From assembly GCA_024280755.1 (NCBI GenBank), contig JAJRPN010000009.1:1-64000 (forward strand): a stretch of DNA of 64,000 bases, in the 5' to 3' direction. Within the stretch, counting starts at the first letter, position 1; the number at the start of each line of letters is the position of its first letter. Under the pieces are notes generated by a model. It was not told the origin of the DNA. It saw only the letters and a program-made list of their open reading frames with translations, and made no database searches. This DNA comes from Planctomycetota bacterium (GTDB taxonomy: Bacteria; Planctomycetota; Phycisphaerae; Phycisphaerales; UBA1924). The position numbers and the translations under genes were made by a program. Shown here one piece after another: positions 47,779 to 58,204 of the stretch.

Positions 47779-48860
47779 GCCGACTCCTCTGTTTCATCTT
47801 GTGTTTCTTCATGCTCGCAGGCTTTGCGGGCAATGTTTCTGCCCAGGTCGGCCCGCAACGCCCGTCGGCTCAACAATCGACAGCTCCATCAAATCGAGCA
47901 ACTATCCAGCCCGGTTCGCTCAATGAGTTCAATCCGCTCAACTTGCTCAACGATGCCGGCTCGCTCTTGCAAGGTGCAAACAATCTTGGTGCAGGTTTAA
48001 ACCCATCCTCGCCAGCCCCATCAACTGGAGCAGATGCACAACGCGGCGGGCTCTCCGTCGCTGTCAACATCATGTTGCTGTTGACTGTGATCGCACTTGT
48101 CCCCTCGATCATGCTCATGACCACCAGCTTTGTGCGCATCATGGTGGTGCTTGCCTTGCTCCGCCAAGCGATGGGCACACAGTCATTGCCCCCGGCGCAG
48201 GTCGTGACAGGTTTGGCGTTGTTCATGACCGCTTTGGTGATGAAACCAACCGTCGATCGGATCTGGATCGATGCGGTCGTGCCTTATCAGAACGGCGAGA
48301 TCCGTGAGATCGATGTGCTTTGGGAGAAGGCATCGACCCCTATGCGAGATTTCATGTTCGATCAGATCGAAGCGACCAACAACTGGTCAAGCCTGTACAT
48401 GATCCTCAACTACCAAGGTATCGATACATCCGAGCCTGAGACAATCACCCGGGCCGATATCACCACCACCACACTGATCCCTGCCTACATGCTTTCAGAG
48501 CTTAAAGTCGCATTCCTGATGGGATTCCGGGTGTACTTGCCATTCCTTGTGATCGACATGGTCATCGCGAGTTTGCTGATCTCGATGAGCATGATGATGC
48601 TTCCGCCGGTCATGATCTCGCTGCCATTTAAGCTCATGCTCTTTGTAATGGTCGATGGCTGGTCCTTGATCGTGGGCAGCCTGCTTGAGAGCTTTGTTCA
48701 AGAGGGTGCCGGCCCAAGAGCAAGCGCGGCAACTGCATCGATGATGTTAATGCTCCCGATCATGTTGATCTGCAAAATCACCCATCCGTCAGAATCGGAT
48801 GGTCATCAACTCGGTGTTTCCAAAGGATTTTGGTTCAGGAGAGTGTCCGATGGTCTATGA
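47775..48860 (+). CDS. fliP: Flagellar biosynthetic protein FliP
   Basis: ATGA overlap with fliO; TSFVRIMVVLALLRQAMGTQSLPPAQVVTGLALFMT; IDMVIASLLISMSMMMLPPVMISLPFKLMLFVMVDGW. Confidence 0.96.
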   Translation: MSRLLCFILCFFMLAGFAGNVSAQVGPQRPSAQQSTAPSNRATIQPGSLNEFNPLNLLNDAGSLLQGANNLGAGLNPSSPAPSTGADAQRGGLSVAVNIMLLLTVIALVPSIMLMTTSFVRIMVVLALLRQAMGTQSLPPAQVVTGLALFMTALVMKPTVDRIWIDAVVPYQNGEIREIDVLWEKASTPMRDFMFDQIEATNNWSSLYMILNYQGIDTSEPETITRADITTTTLIPAYMLSELKVAFLMGFRVYLPFLVIDMVIASLLISMSMMMLPPVMISLPFKLMLFVMVDGWSLIVGSLLESFVQEGAGPRASAATASMMLMLPIMLICKITHPSESDGHQLGVSKGFWFRRVSDGL

Positions 48861-49107
48861 CGAATCCTCGATCCAGCTCATCCGCGATGCGTTGATGGTC
48901 ACGCTCAAAATTGCAGCGCCGCTGTTGTTGTGCGGGATGATCATCGGCTTGATAATCAGTCTGCTCCAATCGGTTACCTCGATCCAAGATCAGACATTGA
49001 CCTTTGTGCCCAAGCTCATTGGTGTGATTACGGTCGCTATTATTCTGCTTCCTTGGATCATCGGCCGCATCTTGATCTTTACCGCTGAGATGCTTCAACT
49101 CTTCTAA
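48850..49107 (+). CDS. fliQ: Flagellar biosynthetic protein FliQ
   Basis: IRDALMVTLKIAAPLLLCGMIIGLIISLLQSVTSIQDQTLTFVPKL. Confidence 0.96.
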   Translation: MVYDESSIQLIRDALMVTLKIAAPLLLCGMIIGLIISLLQSVTSIQDQTLTFVPKLIGVITVAIILLPWIIGRILIFTAEMLQLF

Positions 49108-49116
49108 ACCCCTTGC

Positions 49117-49938
49117 ATGGAGATCCCGCATCGGGCTATGGAGAACATCGAATCTATCTTGGCGCACGGCATCCCATTCCTCATGGTGCTCGCACGAATC
49201 ACCGGGTTGTTTTTATTCACCCCGATGATCACCAGTAGCACCATCCCCCGGATGTTTAAGGTCTTGCTCGCATTCATGTTTACGATCGCGATCTATCCGT
49301 TTGTGCCCGTGATGACACTGCCAGCAACGATGGACATGCCTTCATTAGCACCGATGCTGTTCACCGAACTGCTCATCGGGCTGGCAATCGGTCTCATCGC
49401 AGGAATCCCCATGATGGCGATCCAAATGGGTGGCTACATCATGGGGTATCAGATGGGGCTCTCGCTCGCTGAATCGTTTAATCCAGAACTCGATACCAAC
49501 TCGAGTGTGATCGGACAGTTGTTATTCTTCTTGAGCATCTTCCTCTATATATCTGTCGGCGGATTCGAGACCATCTTCCTTATCCTCGCCGATTCATTTC
49601 ATACGATCGGGTCGGGGACATTCACCGCGGGCGATACGCCTTTGGAGCTTTTGGTTGATGTGCTCGATTCAGGCTTCGAGCTTGCGATCCGAGTCGCGGC
49701 ACCGATCATGGGTGTGGTCTCGATGTTGATGGTCGCGATGGGGTTCATCATGAAGACGATGCCTCAGATTAATATCATGAGTATCGGTTTCTCTATTCAG
49801 ATCCTCGCTGGTCTCAGCACGCTCATGGTACTGATTGGCACCGTCGGGTTGATCGCGGGCGACGAGATGCTTCGCGTGCTCGAGTTGCTCAACAACTGGG
49901 TCCAGAGCTTTGCCATGATCGGGATGCGTCATGGATGA
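49117..49938 (+). CDS. fliR: Flagellar biosynthetic protein FliR
   Basis: FLMVLARITGLFLFTPMI; GYIMGYQMGLSLAESFNP; start may be internal. Confidence 0.93.
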   Translation: MEIPHRAMENIESILAHGIPFLMVLARITGLFLFTPMITSSTIPRMFKVLLAFMFTIAIYPFVPVMTLPATMDMPSLAPMLFTELLIGLAIGLIAGIPMMAIQMGGYIMGYQMGLSLAESFNPELDTNSSVIGQLLFFLSIFLYISVGGFETIFLILADSFHTIGSGTFTAGDTPLELLVDVLDSGFELAIRVAAPIMGVVSMLMVAMGFIMKTMPQINIMSIGFSIQILAGLSTLMVLIGTVGLIAGDEMLRVLELLNNWVQSFAMIGMRHG

Positions 49939-51052
49939 CCTCGGCGAAAAAACCGAAGACCCAACCAACAAGAAGCTGAGTGATTCTCGCCAGAAGGGGC
50001 AGGTTCCCAAGAGCCAAGACCTCTCGGGCGCGTTCTCGCTTCTGGGCGGGCTGATCATATTTCTTGTCCTGGGTCCAACTATCTCAGGCATGTTCTTGCG
50101 ACTCATGAAGAAAATGCTCGGTGGCGAAATTTCCGCCGATATCGTCTCCATCGAATCGATCTACAATGCGACCAAGGTTGCAACATATGAAGGGATAATG
50201 GTTGTTTTTCCGGTGCTTGTCCTTGCAGCACTCGTCTCGTATGTGAGCAACTTCATTCAGGTTGGGTGGTTGGTTTCCTTCGATCCGATCCAGCCCAAAC
50301 TCAACAAGCTCTCGCCGATCAGCGGGATCAAACGAATCTTCGGCATCCGAGGGCTCATGAAAACGGTCGTGAATCTGCTCAAACTTATCGTGATGATCGC
50401 GGTGTCTTGGTGGTTCATCAAGGCGCACCTCGATACCATCGCGCTTTTACCAATGCTGATGGCGATGGAAGCGATCAATGCGATCTTACGGATGATCTTC
50501 CAGCTTGCGATGATCTTGGCGATCTTGCTGATCGCTATTGCGTTGATCGACTTCATCTTTCAACGCTATCAGCACACCAAAGACCTGCGGATGAGCAAGC
50601 AAGAAGTTAAGGACGAACGAAAATCAATGGACGGCGACCCGATGCTCAAAGGACGACGCTTACAGATGGCCCGTGAGATTGTCATGCAGCAGCTTGGGAA
50701 CAATGTCCCTCAGGCCGATGTCATTGTGACCAACCCAACCCATTTTTCGGTCGCGATCAAGTATGACCCAGAAACTATGGCAGCCCCAAAGATTACCGCC
50801 AAAGGGGCAGATCTGATCGCATTTCGGATTCGCCAGATCGCTCGCCAGAACGATGTCCCGATTATCGAACGCCCGCCTTTGGCTCGTGCGTTGTATTGGG
50901 GCATGGAGGTCGGGCAAGAGGTCTCGCTTGAGCATTATGAAGCGGTGGCCGAGTTATTGGCATTTGTCTATCGCATCGATGGGCGGATGGAAGAGAAGAT
51001 GAACAAGAGAATTCAGACCCAAACACCAGCAGAAGAACCCGTAGGCGTATAA
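49931..51052 (+). CDS. flhB: Flagellar biosynthetic protein FlhB
   Basis: EKTEDPTNKKLSDSRQKGQVPKSQDL; VTNPTHFSVAIKYDPETMAAPKITAKGAD (NPTH autocleavage site). Confidence 0.96.
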   Translation: MDDLGEKTEDPTNKKLSDSRQKGQVPKSQDLSGAFSLLGGLIIFLVLGPTISGMFLRLMKKMLGGEISADIVSIESIYNATKVATYEGIMVVFPVLVLAALVSYVSNFIQVGWLVSFDPIQPKLNKLSPISGIKRIFGIRGLMKTVVNLLKLIVMIAVSWWFIKAHLDTIALLPMLMAMEAINAILRMIFQLAMILAILLIAIALIDFIFQRYQHTKDLRMSKQEVKDERKSMDGDPMLKGRRLQMAREIVMQQLGNNVPQADVIVTNPTHFSVAIKYDPETMAAPKITAKGADLIAFRIRQIARQNDVPIIERPPLARALYWGMEVGQEVSLEHYEAVAELLAFVYRIDGRMEEKMNKRIQTQTPAEEPVGV

Positions 51053-51108
51053 CCTGTAGGCAATCATTTCTGGTTGAAGCTACACGGATGTAGGAGACCA
51101 AGACGAGC

Positions 51109-53295
51109 GTGGCAGAACAGCAGCAAAACACGATTATTTTTCCAGCATGGATGCTCAAGGTCGCCGAGTTGCGATCCCTGATTGTGCCCATTGGGTTTGT
51201 ACTGTTGATCTCGGTTTTGTTGGTGCCATTGCCACCGGCATTGCTCGATATCATGATCTCGCTCAATATCTCACTCGCGGTCATCGTCCTGCTGACCACG
51301 CTCTATATGAAACGGGCGCTCGAGTTTAGTGTGTTCCCGTCCTTACTCCTTGCTACCACACTGCTTCGGCTTGTGCTCAATATCGCCTCGACCCGATTGA
51401 TCCTCACCGCAGACGCTGCAAGCCCAGAAGAAGCAATGGGGGTGGCCGGCAAGGTCATCAGCGCGTTCGGCTCGTTTGTCGCGGGCGATTCGCTCTTTGT
51501 GGGTGTGATCATCTTCTCGATCCTGATGATCGTTCAGTTCATGGTCATCACCAAGGGTGCCGGTCGAATCGCAGAGGTCGCTGCTCGGTTCACACTCGAT
51601 GCCATGCCCGGTAAGCAGATGGCGATTGATGCCGAGCTTTCCAATGGGATGATCGAAGAATCCGAAGCCCGTCAACGCCGAGACGAAATCTCACGCGAGG
51701 CAGATTTTTTTGGTGCGATGGATGGTGCGTCCAAGTTTGTCAAAGGCGATGCCGTTGCTGGTCTGATCATCACCGTGATCAATATCGCTGGCGGCTTTGC
51801 CGTCGGTACCGTCGAACGCAACTGGCCAGCCGGGCAATCTGCTGAGGTCTTCACCCGCTTGACTATTGGTGATGGATTGACATCCCAGGTGCCCAGCTTC
51901 ATTATCTCGATGGCGGCCGCATTGATTGTGACGCGCTCAGGGGACAAGAACGAACTCGGGTTGGAACTCACCTCCCAACTCACCTCCCAGCCAGTTGGGA
52001 TGATGATCACCGCCGGGTTCCTCGCAGCGTTGTCATTTACACCATTGCCGACCGTGCCGTTGCTCATGACTGCGATAGCGATCGCAGGCATTGCCTACGC
52101 CATGATGCGATTGACCAAATCGCGTGCGTCGCAGGTGATGTCAGAAGAAATCGCCCAAGCAACAGCCACCCCGATGGAAGCGCCACCCGTCGAAGACCTG
52201 CTCAAGATCGATGTGCTTGAACTTGAAGTGGGCTATGGATTGGTCCCACTGATCGACACCACCCAAGGAGGCGATCTGCTCGATCGTATTAGCGCGGTTC
52301 GTCGTCAGCTTGCAGTCGAGCTCGGATTGGTCATGCCTCCGGTTCGGATCCGCGACAACATGCAGCTCTCGCCGGGGGAATACCGCGTGAAAATCCGAGG
52401 CAATACCGTCGCTTCAGGGTCTGTCGAAACAAGCAAACTCATGGCGATGGACTCTGGTTTGGTGACCGATGCGGTTGATGGCATTCCAACGAAGGAACCC
52501 GCGTTTGGTCTCGATGCACTCTGGATCGATCCACAGCTTCGCCCACGCGCCGAAATGCTCAACTACACCGTGGTCGATCCAACAAGTGTGCTGGCGACGC
52601 ATATCACCGAGATTGTCAAGACCTACGCCGACGAACTGCTCACCCGCGAAGAAGTGAACAACCTGCTCGAAGGACTCAAAGAGAAGGCAGGCAAACTTGT
52701 CGAAGAGACCGTCCCCGGGATCATCAAGACCGGCGAACTCCAGAAGGTGCTGCAATCGTTGCTCCGCGAGCGGGTCCCTATCCGTGATATGGAAACCATC
52801 CTCGAAACCCTTGCTGATTGGGGCACCAAGACCAAAGATTTAGATGTCCTCGTTGAGTATGTCCGCAACGGGCTCCGCCGAACGATTTGTTCGATGTACG
52901 CCTTGCAAGACGAGCAGGGCGATCTCTCGCTTTTGTGCGTGACCCTCGATCCCGGGCTCGAAGATCAGATCAACTCATACATCGAGCGAGGCGGGCAAGG
53001 GACAACTTTAAATATGCCCGCACGGATTGCGCGAGAGATCGCCACCAAGGTTGCGGAAGGTTTGGGCAGCGTTGGCGCTCGCGGCGGGTTGCCCGTTGTG
53101 ATCGCATCGCCTCAGGTTCGCAACGCGGTTTGGCAGATCGTCGAGCCTCATGTCCCTGTGGTTGCGGTACTTGGATACAACGAGGTGGTCGCCGGGATCA
53201 ATGTCGAATCGGTCGCGTTGATTGCTCCGATCGGGCAAGAAACAACCCCCGTCCAACCCCAAGGCGTCGGGGCATCGCCGCAGGTCGTTGCCTGA
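51109..53295 (+). CDS. flhA: Flagellar biosynthesis protein FlhA
   Basis: GTG start; FPSLLLATTLLRLVLNIASTRLIL; GDAVAGLIITVINIAGGFAVG; DALWI. Confidence 0.97.
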   Translation: MAEQQQNTIIFPAWMLKVAELRSLIVPIGFVLLISVLLVPLPPALLDIMISLNISLAVIVLLTTLYMKRALEFSVFPSLLLATTLLRLVLNIASTRLILTADAASPEEAMGVAGKVISAFGSFVAGDSLFVGVIIFSILMIVQFMVITKGAGRIAEVAARFTLDAMPGKQMAIDAELSNGMIEESEARQRRDEISREADFFGAMDGASKFVKGDAVAGLIITVINIAGGFAVGTVERNWPAGQSAEVFTRLTIGDGLTSQVPSFIISMAAALIVTRSGDKNELGLELTSQLTSQPVGMMITAGFLAALSFTPLPTVPLLMTAIAIAGIAYAMMRLTKSRASQVMSEEIAQATATPMEAPPVEDLLKIDVLELEVGYGLVPLIDTTQGGDLLDRISAVRRQLAVELGLVMPPVRIRDNMQLSPGEYRVKIRGNTVASGSVETSKLMAMDSGLVTDAVDGIPTKEPAFGLDALWIDPQLRPRAEMLNYTVVDPTSVLATHITEIVKTYADELLTREEVNNLLEGLKEKAGKLVEETVPGIIKTGELQKVLQSLLRERVPIRDMETILETLADWGTKTKDLDVLVEYVRNGLRRTICSMYALQDEQGDLSLLCVTLDPGLEDQINSYIERGGQGTTLNMPARIAREIATKVAEGLGSVGARGGLPVVIASPQVRNAVWQIVEPHVPVVAVLGYNEVVAGINVESVALIAPIGQETTPVQPQGVGASPQVVA

Positions 53296-53442
53296 TTCTT
53301 AACATGATGCGGATCGGTGCCCGTTGCGGGTGGTGCGCGGGGCTTGGATCGTGTACAGTGGTCGTACGAAACACCCGCTTTGATGAGCGGATGACACCAC
53401 GCCTGCGCTGTGGGCGCTCGAAAACTTTGCCAGGACGGCCAA

Positions 53443-55032
53443 ATGAAGCTCAAAACCTACACTGCTGAAACAATGGCCCAAGCACTCGCCCATGTCCGCA
53501 AGGACTTGGGCAAAGATGCCATGATCTTGCATACCCGTAGCTTCCGCGTTGGATCATGGCTCGGGCTCGGCGGCAAGAACATGGTCGAGATCACCGCATC
53601 GTCGCCGACGGTTGCTTCTCACCAGAAAGTTCCGCGAGTCATGCCTCAGGTTGTTCGCCAGCAGGCACCTGCACAACTGCCAGTCCAGATGCCCGCTCAA
53701 ACCATCGAAACAAAGCCCATCGTGCGCGAACCCGAGATCGTGATTCAGCGTGGTCGAACCGTAACACGCCAACGATTAACCCATGCCATGCCTACCAATG
53801 TGCAGGTTGATTTGCCTCAAGATCCATCGGCTCAGATTAATGATGAGCGCGGACTTCATGGCCGCGATGCACTCTTTGCAGACGATGCACCTCAAGTTCC
53901 ATCTCCCAAGGCACCAAGATCTCCCAAATCAAACGATCCATCAACACCAAGGTTTGCAGATCAACCAGTGGTCTCGGCCATGATCCCACAGAGCAAACCC
54001 AAGCCCAGCCCAAAGATCAATGCTCCAAAGATCAAAGGGGCAGCATCGGCTGAGACTCAAACCAACGACGAGCTGAGAAACCAGATCGATTCACTCCAAA
54101 AAATGATGGGGCAGGTTCTCGAATCAACCCGCAAGACCGCGGTCGCAGTGGGGACGGGCAATGCAGATGCAGCACTGCCCAATGGCGAGATGCCCGCCCC
54201 CCTGTTTGCGCTCTATGCGAAGATGATCGACAACGATGTACCTGTGGACCTTGCAGATAATTTGGTCGGCTCGCTGCGAGATCGGCTCGATACAATCGAA
54301 CTCAAAGACCCATTGATCGTCCGCCAAGCACTATTACGAGCAATCGAGCAGACGATCCAGGTGCGTTCTGAGTCTTTATTGACGATTGACCACAACTCAT
54401 CCACAGGTCGTCCACGCGTGATCGCATTGGTTGGACCAACTGGGGTTGGAAAAACGACCACTGTCGCTAAACTCGCTGCTACCTACAAGTTACGCCACGG
54501 AAAAAATGTTGGGTTGATCACATCTGATACCTACCGGATTGCTGCGGTTGAGCAGCTACGAACCTATGCAGGGATTATTGGATTGCCGCTCAAGGTTGCC
54601 AATACTCCAGAAGAACTCGCCCAAGCGGTCGAGGAACTGAGCGACTGCGATATCGTGGTGATTGACACTGCCGGACGATCTCAGAATGATGCCCGCAGGC
54701 TCGAAGAGCTTGCCGAGTTTACCCAAGCAGCCAATCCAGACGAAACCCATCTTGTTTTATCCACAACAGTTGGGGATAATGTTTTGAGGAAGACTGCCCA
54801 AAGATTCAAGGCTTTAGGCCCTGACCGGTGTATCCTTACCAAGCTTGATGAAGCGGTGACCACCGGACCTATTGCGGGTCTCTCTGACCGGATCGGTTTG
54901 CCGTTGAGCTTTATTACCATCGGCCAGGAAGTGCCCGATGATTTAGAGCCCGCTCGCGCCGATCGTTTGGCGCGTTGCGTGCTCGACGGCCCGGAAGCCG
55001 TGGTTCGGAGATGGAGCGAGGATAACGGATGA
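53443..55032 (+). CDS. flhF: Flagellar SRP-type GTPase FlhF
   Basis: MKLKTYTAETMAQALAHVRKDLGKDAMILHTR; GPTGVGKTTTVAKLAA; DTAGRSQND; TKLDEA. Confidence 0.96.
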   Translation: MKLKTYTAETMAQALAHVRKDLGKDAMILHTRSFRVGSWLGLGGKNMVEITASSPTVASHQKVPRVMPQVVRQQAPAQLPVQMPAQTIETKPIVREPEIVIQRGRTVTRQRLTHAMPTNVQVDLPQDPSAQINDERGLHGRDALFADDAPQVPSPKAPRSPKSNDPSTPRFADQPVVSAMIPQSKPKPSPKINAPKIKGAASAETQTNDELRNQIDSLQKMMGQVLESTRKTAVAVGTGNADAALPNGEMPAPLFALYAKMIDNDVPVDLADNLVGSLRDRLDTIELKDPLIVRQALLRAIEQTIQVRSESLLTIDHNSSTGRPRVIALVGPTGVGKTTTVAKLAATYKLRHGKNVGLITSDTYRIAAVEQLRTYAGIIGLPLKVANTPEELAQAVEELSDCDIVVIDTAGRSQNDARRLEELAEFTQAANPDETHLVLSTTVGDNVLRKTAQRFKALGPDRCILTKLDEAVTTGPIAGLSDRIGLPLSFITIGQEVPDDLEPARADRLARCVLDGPEAVVRRWSEDNG

Positions 55033-56030
55033 GCCAAGCAGTTTCGGCACACAACTCCAACCCGCATGAAGGTCCTGGGGGACAAAATCAAATGGGGCAA
55101 GCCAACGGTGACGACCAGGCATCTCGATTGCGCGAACTGGTCAGCTCATTAGGGCAGCCCAGCGTTGATGAGTTTGCGCAAGATACAAGCAAGCTTTCGC
55201 CTCCGGTTCGTCGTATCCCCATAGTTGCCATTGCATCTGGCAAAGGCGGCGTCGGCAAAACAAACACCTCGGTCAATCTCTCGATCGCACTCGCCAAACA
55301 CAACCGCCGAGCTATGTTGCTCGATGCCGATATCGGTTTGGCCAATGCTGATGTGCTTTGTGGTTTGATGCCCAAGGCAAGGCTCGAATCCGCAGTTGGC
55401 GACGCTGCTACTTTTTCACTCGAAGATCTTGCGATTGATGCTCCTGGCGGGTTTCGCCTGATCCCGGGTTCAGTCGGTATTGGTCGCGTCGGCGAACTCG
55501 ACGACGCAGAGCGCGGCGTGTTGCTCAATCGGCTCAACGATCTTCAAGCGCACAACGATGTCATCATGATCGACACCAGCGCAGGGCTCGGCCCTTCGGT
55601 GACCGCGTTTATTGATGCAGCGGACGCGTGCCTGATGGTTGTGACTCCCGAGCCAACCAGTATCGCTGATGCCTACGCCCTGATCAAGGTACTTGTTGCC
55701 CAAAGCGCCGAGCGACCCGGACACAAGCTTCCGACCTTGGCGTTGATTGTGAATCAGGCGGTCAATGAAAAGGAAGCCCAAGCGGTTCACACCCGGATCT
55801 CGGGGGTCTGCGATCGATTCCTCGGCTATCAGCTTCCGATGATCGGGTACATCCGCCGTGATAAGAAAGTGATAAAAGCGATCAAGGCGAGAACACCCTA
55901 TATGATCGACGCGCCCAAGTGCAACGCATCGCGTGATATGGGCGAACTGGCGGCATCGCTCATCGATTGGCTGGGAATCGAAGGGCGTGCGAGTGCTGCC
56001 CCCCGCCGACGATTCTTCGGGCGGGGTTAA
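55029..56030 (+). CDS. flhG: MinD-like flagellar number regulator FlhG
   Basis: IASGKGGVGKTNTSVNLSIALAKHNRRAMLLDADIGLANADVLCGL. Confidence 0.95.
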   Translation: MSQAVSAHNSNPHEGPGGQNQMGQANGDDQASRLRELVSSLGQPSVDEFAQDTSKLSPPVRRIPIVAIASGKGGVGKTNTSVNLSIALAKHNRRAMLLDADIGLANADVLCGLMPKARLESAVGDAATFSLEDLAIDAPGGFRLIPGSVGIGRVGELDDAERGVLLNRLNDLQAHNDVIMIDTSAGLGPSVTAFIDAADACLMVVTPEPTSIADAYALIKVLVAQSAERPGHKLPTLALIVNQAVNEKEAQAVHTRISGVCDRFLGYQLPMIGYIRRDKKVIKAIKARTPYMIDAPKCNASRDMGELAASLIDWLGIEGRASAAPRRRFFGRG

Positions 56031-56197
56031 ACCATTGGAAAATCAGTAGATAGCGAGAAGATCCGCAGTTGCGGATTGCTTTTTCGTGTGGATTCTTTGG
56101 CGCGTGCTTTGCGTGAAAGATCGTCAACGGGCATGATGCGCACGAAATGCGCATTGGGGCTTGTGTATGCTGATGATTCCGCCGATGGAGAGCGTGT

Positions 56198-56569
56198 ATG
56201 AGTGATTATTCTGATATTGAAATTGTGGAAGATAGCACAGCACTCGATTCGAGTGAATACCTCGCGGATATCCCGACAAAGCTGACCTCTGGTGTGCTTG
56301 GATTGATGGGATTCATGACGGCATGTCTCGTTGGACTCTTGGCGGGCAACCCGGGGATCATCATCCTCGGGCGGGCATTGATCGCGATGGTGTGCTGCGC
56401 GTTTGTCGGCAAGATCCTCGGAGCGGTCGGCGAGGTGTGTGTTCGTGAGTTTGTCAATCGGTACAAGTATGATCGCCCAGAGCCGACCATACCTCAGCAG
56501 CTTGCCGATCTGGATATGGAAAAACAGGCGCATGAGTCGATGGTCAAGAACATGAAAAAAGCTGCATAA
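56198..56569 (+). CDS. Small membrane protein between flhG and fliA
   Basis: Two hydrophobic segments LGLMGFMTACLVGLLAGNPGIIILGRALIAMVCCAFVGKIL. Confidence 0.65.
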   Translation: MSDYSDIEIVEDSTALDSSEYLADIPTKLTSGVLGLMGFMTACLVGLLAGNPGIIILGRALIAMVCCAFVGKILGAVGEVCVREFVNRYKYDRPEPTIPQQLADLDMEKQAHESMVKNMKKAA

Positions 56570-56774
56570 AAAGTACATGTTTGCTACCACATCGGGCATG
56601 TTGATTTGATATACTCATGTCAGCCCGAGCAAGGATCGCTCGGGGGGACAATTCACGCTTTTCGAGTTACGGGTTTGAGCACTATCGGACGGGTCAGAAA
56701 TGATCTTTGATGACGGTGAAAACCAAGTTCGATTCACGAAAAGCAACCTGTGTCAAGGGTCAAGGAGCCGACCA

Positions 56775-57629
56775 ATGACTGCGATGAGATCAAAATTTTC
56801 TTCACGCAACTCCGCACAGCATGCTGTGTCGAGCGGCCTACCTACACGCTTTGACGAAATGGAAATGCGTGATGTCTGGGTGTTGTATCAGTCGGGTTCG
56901 ACCGACGAGCTACGCAACTTCTTGATGGAGAAGTTTCTCCACCTTGTGCGATACAACGCCGAGCGGATTTATCAACGATTGCCCGATGAGGTCGACCTTG
57001 AGGACTTGATGTCCGCGGGGCTCTTTGGGTTGATGGATGCCATCGATGCCTACGACCTTGAGCGAGGCGTGAAGTTCGAGACTTACTGCGCCCCGCGTAT
57101 TCGTGGCGCGATTCTTGACGAGTTGCGTTCGATGGACTGGGTGCCCCGTTTGGTGCGTCACCGGACATCGAAGGTCGAAGCTGCCAAGCAGCAGATCCAG
57201 ATGGAACTCGGGCGCAAGGCGACTGATGTCGAAATCTCCGGGCGACTCGAAATCGACGACAACGAGTATATCAAATACAAGCGAGATTCGAGTGCTGTCT
57301 CGGTGACGAGCATCACCCGCAAGTGCTATCAGTCTGAAGGTTCGCGTGAACTCCGCGAAATCGATGTCATCAAGGACGAGCACCAGACCAGTCCGGTCAA
57401 GCTCATCCAAAGGCGTGATCTCAAAGATCTGATGACCAAAGGCTTGACCAGAGCAGAACGATTGATCGTGGTGCTGTATTACTACGAAGGCATGACGATG
57501 AAGGAGATCGGCACGACGCTCGATCTCTCCGAATCGCGTGTTTCACAGATGCACTCGTCGATCTTGGCAAGACTCAAAGCCCAGATGCAGCATCGCATGC
57601 GTGAGCTTGAGCCGATGAAAGCGAACTGA
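56775..57629 (+). CDS. fliA: RNA polymerase sigma factor FliA/WhiG (sigma-28)
   Basis: GLFGLMDAIDAYDLERGVKFETYCAPRIRGAILDELRSMDWVPRLVR; ERLIVVLYYYEGMTMKEIGTTLDLSESRVSQMHS; AAGGAG upstream. Confidence 0.96.
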   Translation: MTAMRSKFSSRNSAQHAVSSGLPTRFDEMEMRDVWVLYQSGSTDELRNFLMEKFLHLVRYNAERIYQRLPDEVDLEDLMSAGLFGLMDAIDAYDLERGVKFETYCAPRIRGAILDELRSMDWVPRLVRHRTSKVEAAKQQIQMELGRKATDVEISGRLEIDDNEYIKYKRDSSAVSVTSITRKCYQSEGSRELREIDVIKDEHQTSPVKLIQRRDLKDLMTKGLTRAERLIVVLYYYEGMTMKEIGTTLDLSESRVSQMHSSILARLKAQMQHRMRELEPMKAN

Positions 57630-57655
57630 GTCTGGTTCAACGAGGATTATTTTCG

Positions 57656-57684
57656 AACCGATCATCTGTGTGATCGGTTTTTTT
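57656..57684 (+). terminator. Intrinsic terminator after fliA
   Basis: AACCGATCA-TCTGTG-TGATCGGTT followed by T-run. Confidence 0.88.
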
Positions 57685-57715
57685 ATGTTTACTTTTTGAA
57701 GACCGAGGCCTTCAC

Positions 57716-58198
57716 TTGTCCATGAGTATCGATGCATACATCGCGATGGGGAGTAACTTGGGCAATCGCCACGCAAATATTCAGGGCGGGCTTGATGCGA
57801 TCTCGCTGTTGGCGTCGACGAAGATTGTGCGGTGCTCAACGATCATCGAGACCGATCCGATCGGGCCTGGCAAGCAAGAGTGTTATTTAAATGGTGTGGT
57901 GCATATCGAGACTGATTTTGAGCCTCGGGTGTTGCTCGATGCGCTGCTCCAAATCGAAGCGGGGTTCGGGCGAGAGAGAGCCAAGGAAGTTCGATGGGGT
58001 TCACGGACCCTCGATCTCGATGTGTTGGTCTATGGTGATTTGGTGATCGATGAACCGGGTTTAGAGATCCCCCATCCGCGTTTGCACACACGCTCATTCG
58101 TGCTGGTGCCATTGGCCGAGATTGCTCCGGATCTCATGCTCCCCGGGTATAAAAAAACACCCCAAGCGTTGCTTGAGGCGTTTGAATCACTGGATTGA
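57716..58198 (+). CDS. folK: 2-amino-4-hydroxy-6-hydroxymethyldihydropteridine pyrophosphokinase
   Basis: IAMGSNLGNR; EAGFGRERAKEVRWGSRTLDLDVLVYGDLVIDEPGLEIPHPRLHTRSFVLVPLAEI. Confidence 0.96.
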   Translation: MSMSIDAYIAMGSNLGNRHANIQGGLDAISLLASTKIVRCSTIIETDPIGPGKQECYLNGVVHIETDFEPRVLLDALLQIEAGFGRERAKEVRWGSRTLDLDVLVYGDLVIDEPGLEIPHPRLHTRSFVLVPLAEIAPDLMLPGYKKTPQALLEAFESLD

Positions 58199-58204
58199 TT
58201 TGCC

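Noticed and set aside
56715-56745. tRNA T-arm-like GTTCGATTC
   Set aside because: No matching acceptor, D-arm or anticodon arm around it; lies in the fliA leader.
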